In this document: piece by piece, positions 1-5,193 of the stretch
Layout: every line of letters begins with the position of its first letter
Position numbering within the stretch: the first letter of the stretch is position 1
Source: Planctomycetaceae bacterium
Lineage (GTDB): Bacteria > Planctomycetota > Planctomycetia > Pirellulales > UBA1268
NCBI GenBank assembly: GCA_002862165.1
Contig: PKCL01000050.1
Location: 1 to 5,193, forward strand
Length of the DNA stretch: 5,193 nt
Reading direction: 5' to 3'
The notes under the pieces: model-generated
Told to the model about the DNA's origin: nothing
Database searches by the model: none
Seen by the model: the letters and a program-made list of their open reading frames with translations, nothing else
Made by a program: the position numbers and the translations under genes

Positions 1-1115
1 TCGGGTTGCTGTCGCACTTCGATCGCGGAGTCAAAACCAGCTTTCCTGTAGGCATCGTTCCACGCCGAGATTCCATCTCGAATGGCCTGACGATATTTGT
101 ATGGCACGGTTCGTTCGATCCAGAAAACAATCGGCTTTTTAGGTGGAGATATTTCTGCCTTCGGATCCGCTTTCTCAAGATGCCAGCGGTTGATGTACCG
201 AACAAAACGTTCCTCACCTGTATGTTCAGAAAAATTTTTGAGTGCCGTAACAAAGTACCCCACACGTGAGTCCGTAAGCCTCGGACGATAATTATTCTGG
301 GGAAGAAGGCTGATTGAATAATGCACTGTGAGCGTTGCCGCCCGAGAGTCAGGAACTGTCTCGAGAACGCTTTTTCCACTTGATGAATATGTTGCAGCAA
401 CACGGAGTTCAACATTATCATGGAAAGCTTTTGTGCTCGCCCAGTTCGTTCGGTCTTTGGCAAAAGAGAAGCCAGAGAGTTGTTTTGTTATCTTCGGTAG
501 ATCAGTAAAAAATATTTTTTCAGGATCAAAAAGGACGCCGCCCGCGGGAGTCTTCGCGAGAATCGGAACGCTAAACAGAATGCTGTCCGTGAAGGCATTT
601 GCTACCGCGTTTTCTTCTGGACTTCCACTTTTCGCAAAAAATCGCACATTTTTCCGAACCACCTGAAGTTTGTCTGCACGTTTACGAAAAACCCACACCC
701 AATCATCACCGTCGCCCCAGCTCATTCCTCCCAGTAGGGATCGATCACCAATTCCCTGAGCAATGGATATCGTGACAAAAAATTCCTTTCCAAGAAGCCT
801 ATTTGGTACCTCAATATAAAGTTTGTCTTCTTTTCTATAGAGAGGAAGGAGGCCCTCAATTCTTTTTGTATCTTTTACAAGTTTGTCAAAAGAGTTCTGG
901 GTAGTTGTGGCTGTCGAGGTAGAAGCTTTTGTACTAGTGCTCTGTTTTGCTGCGGTCGCAGGCTCAATCTCTTTGCTATCCTGTCCGACACTGTCTTTTT
1001 TCATCTCCTCCGCGATAACAATCCTGGTGCTTCCCAAGGCCACCAAAGCAAGTCCGACGGCAACACACAAAAGACATGAAAAACAGCTATATTTGAAAGC
1101 AAGAAGCCGTACCAT
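1..1115 (-). CDS. Secreted zinc-dependent metalloprotease, DUF5118/DUF5117 type, N-terminal part (3' end outside window)
   Basis: The minus frame is open from the ATG at 1115 to the window edge, giving 371 codons with no stop. Residues 1-35 look like a signal peptide: Arg3 and Lys8, then a hydrophobic stretch about 10-28, with a plausible cut after VIA (35). A Ser/Thr/Ala-rich linker follows (about 53-75). Residues 75-104 fit DUF5118 (SFDKLVKDTKRIEGLLPLYR, then KLYIEVP). The DUF5117-like part follows: NRLLGKEFFV (105-114), RVGYFVTALKNFSE (284-297), INRWHLEKADP (308-318) and PPKKPIVFWIERTVPYKYRQ (324-343), then an AGF-containing helix near 359. In this family the HExxH zinc site lies further on, so catalysis cannot be judged here. 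Full members are roughly 800-900 residues. An in-frame TAG lies upstream near 1172-1174. The ribosome site is weak (AAGG about 13 bases before ATG). An in-frame GTG 36 bases upstream is the alternative start. The function is protein or peptide hydrolysis outside the cytoplasm; the substrate is unknown. Confidence 0.85.
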   Translation of the reverse strand, partial: MVRLLAFKYSCFSCLLCVAVGLALVALGSTRIVIAEEMKKDSVGQDSKEIEPATAAKQSTSTKASTSTATTTQNSFDKLVKDTKRIEGLLPLYRKEDKLYIEVPNRLLGKEFFVTISIAQGIGDRSLLGGMSWGDGDDWVWVFRKRADKLQVVRKNVRFFAKSGSPEENAVANAFTDSILFSVPILAKTPAGGVLFDPEKIFFTDLPKITKQLSGFSFAKDRTNWASTKAFHDNVELRVAATYSSSGKSVLETVPDSRAATLTVHYSISLLPQNNYRPRLTDSRVGYFVTALKNFSEHTGEERFVRYINRWHLEKADPKAEISPPKKPIVFWIERTVPYKYRQAIRDGISAWNDAYRKAGFDSAIEVRQQP

Positions 1116-1219
1116 AGATAATTCAAAGCCTTTCAGATTACAAAGCACTGAAACAATCGTCAGTACTACAGGCTAGCATCGCCCTGTGATTGACACCAAT
1201 CGTGAACGACAAAACTCGT
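1116..1219 (-). other. Intergenic gap between the two leftward genes; possible weak promoter
   Basis: These 104 bases separate the stop of the phosphatase gene from the start of the metalloprotease gene in the same direction, long enough for a separate promoter. On the minus strand a TGTAAT hexamer (1142-1137) resembles a -10 box. The nearest -35-like hexamer, CTGACG (1163-1158), is only 15 bases upstream of it, so the match is poor. A small hairpin (GATTG/CAATC, loop 4, 1188-1201) follows the phosphatase stop but has no T run. Whether the two genes are co-transcribed cannot be decided. Confidence 0.2.
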
Positions 1220-2614
1220 CTAAGTGCCAAACTGCAGGCGTAAAAACTGTTTTTTGAGCCCTGTCATCATAAATTTGTCCGCTTCGATGGATCGTGCTGA
1301 ACACACAAATACTGGTGAATCTGTGGCCTCACGACCAGGGGCAGCGACCCGACCATGGCTTCCCTTGACTACAGTCGCATCAAGACCAATCACATCCATC
1401 AAATACCGAAGTCCAAGTTTTTTTTGTAGAAGTCTTTTTGCAATCCGTGCCTTCGGGAAAGACAGAGTTTTATCAAGAAATAATTCGACCGGATCATATC
1501 CAGGCTTTCGGTGAATATCGACTGTTCTCGCGTAGTCTGGAGCACGTTGATCATCCAACCAAAAGTAATAGGTAAACCAACACTGCTGCTCTGCGACGGC
1601 GATTAGCTCCCCTGCTCGCTGGTGCTCCACGCCTAACGCCCTCTGCCTCTCTCGACTCAAAACAAACTCAACACCGGATGTTGCTTCAAGAATCGAACGA
1701 ACAGGAACAATGTCGGCCTGATCTTTTATGTACACATGTGCCACCTGATGATCGGCAACTGCAAATGCCCTGGACGCTCCACAATCAAGTGTTTCCCATC
1801 CGGTTCGTTCTTGCCGGACGCGGAGAAAACCATGCTCTCTAAGTATTCGATTAATGTGAACAGGTGAACTCACAGGTGTGATCGCATACTCCGACACTAC
1901 GGCTACATCGGCTCCCTGCGATTGCGCAGACTGAATTACTTTTCCCGCTTCCGCATCAACGGCGACAATATCCTGTGTAACGCGCGGGTCGTTCGGACCA
2001 TATCGCTGCAGGTTGTAGTCAAGATGTGGTAGGTACACGAGTGTCAGTGAAGGACGATACCTCTCAAACACGGCCACTGATGCATCAGCTATCCAGGCTG
2101 AGCTCGTGATATCTGCACCGGGCCCCCAAAACTTCATCAAGGGAAACATACCAAGTTGATCTTGCAGACTATCTTTAAGGGTTGATGGCTGACTGTAAGA
2201 ATCGAAAACCTTACGGCCGTCTGCCGGGTATGTCGGTCGTGGTGTCACCGAATAATCAACTTCTGCATACATATTGTACCACCAAAACATTTTGGCAGTT
2301 GTGTACGACGGATCGACTTTCCGCCCTGCATCATAAATTCGTTCACCCTGCACAAGGCGATTGGACTGCCTCCAGAAAAAAACTTCTGCAAGCTCTCGGT
2401 CATACCAACCGTTTCCCACAATGCCATGTTCACTCGGTTGCAGACCAGTCAACAGGCTTGATTGAACGGAGCATGTCACTGCCGGAAACACCGTGTGCAA
2501 AGGCCGGGAAAAACCCGTCGCCGCCAAAGCCGAGATATTCGGGGTATTTTTGCCCAGCATGCTGTGAGTTAATCCAACGACATTGATTACAACAAGTGGT
2601 TTTGCTTTGCTCAT
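1220..2614 (-). CDS. Alkaline-phosphatase-superfamily protein, nucleotide pyrophosphatase/phosphodiesterase-like, 464 aa
   Basis: This is a complete cytoplasmic-looking protein with no signal peptide. After MSKAKPLVVINVVGLT comes TPNISALAATGF (24-35), the usual N-terminal strand-helix of the superfamily. FPAVTCSVQSSLLTG (43-57) places Thr47 as the likely phosphorylated nucleophile, followed by EHGIVGNGWYD (62-72). Other blocks are FWWYNMY (110-116), PHLDYNLQRYGP (196-207), VVSEYAITPV (239-248), ADHQVAHVYI (287-296), RTVDIHRKPGYDPVELFLD (363-381) and KGSHGR (417-422). The set matches bacterial 'alkaline phosphatase family' proteins of about 460 residues, some of them found in ebo (EboF-like) clusters; no other ebo gene is visible here. 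Compared with NPP enzymes, D199 and H420 are kept as metal ligands. The others appear replaced: V13, Q203, E242 and Y243. The likely role is hydrolysis of a phosphate ester or anhydride; the substrate is unknown. The frame stays open upstream to 3085, but that part is antisense to the next gene. Met at 2614 directly precedes the conserved core. The ribosome site is weak. Confidence 0.9.
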   Translation of the reverse strand: MSKAKPLVVINVVGLTHSMLGKNTPNISALAATGFSRPLHTVFPAVTCSVQSSLLTGLQPSEHGIVGNGWYDRELAEVFFWRQSNRLVQGERIYDAGRKVDPSYTTAKMFWWYNMYAEVDYSVTPRPTYPADGRKVFDSYSQPSTLKDSLQDQLGMFPLMKFWGPGADITSSAWIADASVAVFERYRPSLTLVYLPHLDYNLQRYGPNDPRVTQDIVAVDAEAGKVIQSAQSQGADVAVVSEYAITPVSSPVHINRILREHGFLRVRQERTGWETLDCGASRAFAVADHQVAHVYIKDQADIVPVRSILEATSGVEFVLSRERQRALGVEHQRAGELIAVAEQQCWFTYYFWLDDQRAPDYARTVDIHRKPGYDPVELFLDKTLSFPKARIAKRLLQKKLGLRYLMDVIGLDATVVKGSHGRVAAPGREATDSPVFVCSARSIEADKFMMTGLKKQFLRLQFGT

Positions 2615-2657
2615 CTCGACTAGGATACCACCACCTTCATATTTCAGCGCAATGATT

Positions 2658-2687
2658 GAAAACGTTATGGTTTTGGGCAGAAACGTT
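2658..2687 (+). repeat. Short direct repeat, GAAAACGTT / AGAAACGTT, 21-base period
   Basis: GAAAACGTT (2658-2666) and AGAAACGTT (2679-2687) share AAACGTT, each ending in the self-complementary AACGTT. Their spacing of 21 bases is about two helical turns, so both copies would face the same side of the DNA. This could be a two-site operator for the divergent genes. The repeats are short and may be chance. Confidence 0.3.
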
Positions 2688-2693
2688 GGAGCA

Positions 2694-2704
2694 TCACTTA
2701 GTGA
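2694..2704. repeat. Perfect 11-base palindrome TCACTTAGTGA beside the kinase-like start
   Basis: TCACT-T-AGTGA is a perfect 5-base inverted repeat around one central base, ending directly before the ATG at 2705. Its place in a divergent promoter region suggests a possible repressor site. Its in-frame TGA (2702-2704) also closes the kinase frame upstream. A palindrome this short can arise by chance. Confidence 0.3.
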
Positions 2705-3841
2705 ATGAACCAGCGAAGCAGAAAAAATACTTATCAAAACCGACTCTGTGAAGTGCATATGGATAAACGACAACATATAGCCTGTCATTTCTTCGATTCG
2801 AAACTTGTAGAAAGACTCGAATTTTCCCGGCCAACAATGACTGGAGCAAGTGGCTCTGATGCATACATCCTTAGTCACCCACACAACCCACAAAAATATA
2901 TGCTTAAGGAACTTCCACGAAATCTTTCCCTTAAGAAGATTGAGTGGACACAGAAGTTGTCGCATTGGCTCCGCACCTCGGAATATGCAGTAACACCCAT
3001 TGCATTGACCTGTCATAAAAAAGAATTCAGCCCAGAATTTTCCTATCCAATGATCGCCGCAGCTGGTGATGGCACGTATTGGCAATGCATTGAATTTATG
3101 GAGGGCACTCCTCGCAAGACGCCAACCACTGACGATGTTCGAGTAGCTATCGAGGCGGTAGCGTCATTGCACTGTCGGGCGAAGGCCTTCACAGTACCAA
3201 CATCCCGAACAGAAACAGGATGGCAGCGTCGCGTTCAGCAACTTTCCTCAATCCTTCTCTTCCCGCGATGTGTTCCAAAGGGGTCCAATCTCAGCGGAAC
3301 TGCGAATACCGAAGTCCATGGGTTGTGTAATCAATTTTACGACTTCCTTCGGTCACCCGAAGTTGTTCGTGTACTTAGGAAGGTAATAGCATTCAGAATG
3401 CCCGTAATGGACGTACCTGTTCTTCAAGACTGCTGGTGGGGGCACATATTCTTTTCGAAAAATAGACAACAGATTACGGGCATTATTGATTTAGACTCTG
3501 CAGGCCGCGACGACCCTGCCATTGATGTGTCACGTCTCCTAGGATCTTGGCAAACAGAAAATGCTCGACTCAGTGAAAAATTGAGTGTTCTCTGGCCGGA
3601 AGCGTTTGAAGCGTACAAACAGGTATACGACTGTGAACCTGATTTCTCGACACGCGTGCAGTGCCTTCACGACACGGCCATCCTCTGCGGCCTTGACCGT
3701 TGGTTTTCTTGGCTTCTGGTTGAAAACCGTCACTTTTCAAACATGGAATGGGTTGTTGAACGAATACGACAGCTGTTTCTAGCGACTCCGTATGCTCTCA
3801 AACGGCTCGAGACTCATTACTTTCAAGGTAATGCAAATTGA
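2705..3841 (+). CDS. APH-fold phosphotransferase (aminoglycoside/choline kinase-like) with degenerate catalytic motif, 378 aa
   Basis: This is a cytoplasmic small-molecule kinase homologue of the APH superfamily. Numbering is from the ATG at 2705. TGASGSDAYIL (46-56) fits the nucleotide-binding loop, and Lys68 in YMLKEL fits the ATP-anchoring lysine. YWQCIEFMEG (125-134) is the hinge, and VAIEAVASLH (147-156) is the helix typical of the family. The usual HGDxHxxN motif is here VLQDCWWGHIFF (239-250): catalytic Asp242 is kept, His and Gly are lost, and the metal-binding Asn is His247. ITGIIDLDSAGRDDPAIDVS (257-276) replaces the D-F-G/IDWGDA motif and keeps Asp262. The pattern resembles a planctomycete APH-like family with motifs such as 'RDVWHDHVLF', so it seems to be family-wide rather than local decay. 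The substrate is unknown; drug resistance should not be assumed. The start is uncertain: 2705 has GGAG 13 bases upstream, while ATG at 2759 (360 aa) begins nearer the conserved part. It is divergent from the phosphatase gene. Confidence 0.82.
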   Translation: MNQRSRKNTYQNRLCEVHMDKRQHIACHFFDSKLVERLEFSRPTMTGASGSDAYILSHPHNPQKYMLKELPRNLSLKKIEWTQKLSHWLRTSEYAVTPIALTCHKKEFSPEFSYPMIAAAGDGTYWQCIEFMEGTPRKTPTTDDVRVAIEAVASLHCRAKAFTVPTSRTETGWQRRVQQLSSILLFPRCVPKGSNLSGTANTEVHGLCNQFYDFLRSPEVVRVLRKVIAFRMPVMDVPVLQDCWWGHIFFSKNRQQITGIIDLDSAGRDDPAIDVSRLLGSWQTENARLSEKLSVLWPEAFEAYKQVYDCEPDFSTRVQCLHDTAILCGLDRWFSWLLVENRHFSNMEWVVERIRQLFLATPYALKRLETHYFQGNAN

Positions 3842-3995
3842 CTGGATTGATTTGAGGCCGATACACTCCTTTATGACGAAGTACGACGACCTGCTTGGAG
3901 CCGATGGTCTCTTCAACTTTGGTGCGGGTTTCCTCACAAGCCGACTTCACCGAATATGTTCTTTAATTGACACTACATACAACGTTATTCTTTGA
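3831..3995 (+). CDS. Doubtful small ORF, 54 aa, overlapping the kinase-like gene end
   Basis: An ATG at 3831, 11 bases inside the end of the kinase-like gene, opens a 54-codon frame beginning MQIDWIDLRPIHSF and ending TYNVIL. It fills most of the 174-base gap before the DsbD-like gene. An AAGGT lies only one base before the ATG, too close for a normal ribosome site, so translation would need coupling to the upstream gene. I recognise no domain, signal peptide or membrane segment. It may be a chance ORF. Confidence 0.2.
   Translation: MQIDWIDLRPIHSFMTKYDDLLGADGLFNFGAGFLTSRLHRICSLIDTTYNVIL
3967..3995 (+). promoter_or_regulatory. Possible promoter for the DsbD-like gene (perfect -35, weak -10)
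   Basis: TTGACA (3967-3972) matches the sigma-70 -35 consensus exactly and lies about 45 bases before the TTG start of the next gene. At normal spacing only CTTTGA (3990-3995) is present as a -10, a poor match. TATTCT (3986-3991) fits better but is only 13 bases away. It is plausible as a start for separate transcription, but weak. Confidence 0.25.
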
Positions 3996-4002
3996 ACCTC
4001 CT

Positions 4003-4006
4003 AGGT
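4003..4006 (+). promoter_or_regulatory. Candidate ribosome binding site AGGT deciding the TTG start
   Basis: AGGT matches the core of the GGAGGTGA anti-SD complement and lies 9 bases before the TTG at 4016. It favours that codon over the other in-frame TTGs at 3992, 4037 and 4052, none of which has a comparable purine run at this distance. Confidence 0.4.
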
Positions 4007-4015
4007 AACCTACTC

Positions 4016-5193
4016 TTGCCAGACAAAAGATTTCGCTTGTCCTCTATCTGCTTGTTCTCTCGGTGTACGGTCGTAGCTGCGTTTTGCCTACTATTCCCGG
4101 TGTCTTCTTTTCAGGCTGCGCCCGCAAATCCACCACCTGCTCTGTTTTCCGACGATGTGCTTCTCAACCCAGGTCTCCCGGTGGTCGAACCGGTAGTCGT
4201 TTCGGCACACATTGAAACTCGAGACAGATCAAACATTTTAGTTCTCGTTGCCAAATTAGGTCCGGGGTGGCATCTATATTCCCTCGAACAAAAACCGGGG
4301 GGACCTCGACCAACCAAAATTACTGTCAGCGACGATTCTTCGTACCTTCCCGGGGCACCTTTTGTCGCAACACCCCCGCCTGTAAAAAAAACGATTGATG
4401 GTGTGCCTGGTTGGGAAGGATTACTTGTTGAAGAGCACGCTGGGAAAGTCACTTGGACCGCCCCTTTAGAGAAGAACCCACAATCGAAGAAAGATGCAGT
4501 GATTGGGAATGTCAGTCTGCAGCTTTGCAAAGACAATGCTTGCACGCCACCGCAAACAATTCCTTTTATTGCCGAACTTACCGAGATAGCGGAAGAAACA
4601 ACAAGACCTGCCGTCCAGCATCTTCCCGAACGGGGACATGTTGCAATTAAGGGATCTGTTGGCGCTCCGACAGGAACTGACAACGGATGTTTCGCATGGC
4701 CGATTCACATTGAATTACTTCCTCAAGCCGGATGGCATCTCTATGCTCCAAAGACCGATCCATCGACTGCAATCGGACAAGGCAAACCATCTATTATTTC
4801 ACTAGTCCAAGGTGGAGATGTTCGTGTCTGTGGGATTCTGGCTAATGAGACACGACTCCTCGATGACCCCGAACTACGAGCTGCGGGTGCTATTGAAGGC
4901 TCAATACAATTTACGATCCAAGTCGAGAAACAAAACAGGAGTCTAGATGGTGACTCCAAACAGACTCGCCAAATTGAGGCAATTATTGGCTACCAAACCT
5001 GTAGTGATAACACATGTGACCCTCCTTGGGCGAGCCGCTTGACCATCACACTTCCAGAGGGAAATGACGACAGCCCAAAACTTATTTTTTCAGACAGTCG
5101 TTATGGTGAAGCAGCACAACATCCAGCGGCTCTCACTTTTCCATCGGAAGAAAAATCTCAGCCATCATCAACCGCTCAAACACGAGAACCCTT
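4016..5193 (+). CDS. Exported protein with two tandem DsbD N-terminal (DsbD-alpha-like) domains, partial (3' end outside window)
   Basis: The frame is open from after a TGA at 3968-3970 to the window edge, with no ATG near its beginning. TTG at 4016 is chosen for its AGGT site and because it yields a good signal peptide: KRFR at 4-7, hydrophobic TVVAAFCLLFPVSSF (18-32), cut near QAAPA (37). Two similar domains follow. The first runs about 58-190, with GWHLYS (84-89) and a CKDNAC pair (C171, C176) followed by TPP. The second runs about 206-347, with GWHLYAP (239-245) and a CSDNTC pair (C329, C334) followed by DPP. This layout fits the immunoglobulin-like DsbD-alpha domain, which in DsbD carries a redox Cys pair that passes electrons to periplasmic partners. 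The visible end (348-392) is a Ser/Gln/Glu-rich linker. A DsbD/CcdA-like membrane part or a thioredoxin domain may follow but is not visible. Extra Cys225 and Cys272 lie in the second domain. The role is likely periplasmic disulfide reduction or metal handling. Confidence 0.8.
   Translation, partial: MPDKRFRLSSICLFSRCTVVAAFCLLFPVSSFQAAPANPPPALFSDDVLLNPGLPVVEPVVVSAHIETRDRSNILVLVAKLGPGWHLYSLEQKPGGPRPTKITVSDDSSYLPGAPFVATPPPVKKTIDGVPGWEGLLVEEHAGKVTWTAPLEKNPQSKKDAVIGNVSLQLCKDNACTPPQTIPFIAELTEIAEETTRPAVQHLPERGHVAIKGSVGAPTGTDNGCFAWPIHIELLPQAGWHLYAPKTDPSTAIGQGKPSIISLVQGGDVRVCGILANETRLLDDPELRAAGAIEGSIQFTIQVEKQNRSLDGDSKQTRQIEAIIGYQTCSDNTCDPPWASRLTITLPEGNDDSPKLIFSDSRYGEAAQHPAALTFPSEEKSQPSSTAQTREP

Larger units (their letters stand above)
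2615..2704. promoter_or_regulatory. Divergent control region between phosphatase and kinase-like genes
   Basis: These 90 bases lie between two divergent starts, so both promoters should be here, or just inside the kinase-like gene if its later ATG is used. No good -35/-10 pair was found. TTGAAA (2656-2661) resembles a -35 box on the plus strand, but the hexamer 17 bases on, AGAAAC, is a poor -10. The region holds a repeated AAACGTT and a palindrome, listed separately. That it contains regulatory signals is inferred from the divergent layout. Confidence 0.5.

Noticed and set aside
6..1176. Plus-strand frames at 6-269, 97-291, 328-666 and 883-1176
   Set aside because: They lie opposite the metalloprotease frame, which is continuous over 371 codons with recognisable family motifs. 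They are antisense shadows.
1188..1201. Hairpin GATTG-ACAC-CAATC as a terminator for the phosphatase gene
   Set aside because: The stem is only 5 bases, GC-poor, and has no following T run on the transcribed strand.
2182..2586. 134-codon plus-strand frame
   Set aside because: It is antisense within the conserved core of the phosphatase gene (nucleophile region), with no family resemblance.
1220..2614. An ebo cluster
   Set aside because: Only an EboF-like relative is present. No EboA, TatD-like, UbiA-like, dehydroquinate-synthase-like or EboE gene lies in the window.
2615..3085. 157-codon N-terminal extension of the phosphatase frame
   Set aside because: Most of it runs antisense through the kinase-like gene, and its residues do not resemble the family. 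The conserved core begins right after the Met at 2614.
3347..3362. Hairpin CTTCGG-TCAC-CCGAAG
   Set aside because: It is a perfect 6-base stem but lies in the middle of the kinase-like coding region with no T run. It is most likely a by-product of codon content.
2705..3841. Aminoglycoside resistance gene
   Set aside because: The APH fold is shared by many small-molecule kinases. The catalytic motif departs from resistance enzymes, and no resistance or mobile context is present.
4111..4683. 190-codon minus-strand frame
   Set aside because: It is antisense to the DsbD-like gene, whose frame has a signal peptide and two repeated domains. The antisense product has no recognisable feature.

Overview
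The window reads as ordinary, mid-GC bacterial chromosome with four recognisable protein genes. Two lie leftward on the minus strand and two rightward on the plus strand, arranged around a divergent intergenic region at 2615-2704. The mix of families points to a member of the Planctomycetota or a close relative: a secreted DUF5118/DUF5117 zinc metalloprotease, an alkaline-phosphatase-superfamily protein of the 'VVGLT ... ADHQVAHVY ... RTVDIHRKPGYDP' type, an APH-fold phosphotransferase with a broken Brenner motif, and a protein with tandem DsbD N-terminal-like domains. That assignment rests on remembered family resemblance, not on a search. Weak Shine-Dalgarno sequences at most starts fit it but do not prove it.

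Minus strand. From 1115 leftward, and running off the window, is the first 371 residues of an exported metalloprotease. The part carrying the HExxH zinc site lies outside. Upstream of it, after a 104-base gap, 2614-1220 encodes a complete 464-residue phosphatase/phosphodiesterase-like protein. Its Thr nucleophile region is clear, but several canonical metal ligands are replaced.

Plus strand. 2705-3841 encodes an APH-like small-molecule kinase homologue that keeps the catalytic Asp but not the His-Gly-Asp or Asn of the usual motif. A doubtful 54-codon ORF overlaps its end (3831-3995). From a TTG at 4016 to the right edge runs the start of an exported protein with two successive DsbD-alpha-like domains, each with a Cys-x4-Cys pair. 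It suggests periplasmic thiol-disulfide chemistry, with membrane or thioredoxin parts possibly beyond the window.

How they might work together. The phosphatase-like and kinase-like genes share one 90-base divergent control region containing a perfect 11-base palindrome and a repeated (G)AAACGTT element 21 bases apart. They could act on related phosphorylated small molecules, but this is inference from layout. The metalloprotease and the DsbD-like protein are both envelope/export proteins with no visible direct link to the central pair. No RNA gene, mobile element, CRISPR array or clear factor-independent terminator was seen. I found no convincing wholly new system; the best leads are the altered catalytic sites of the two divergent genes and the duplicated redox domain.
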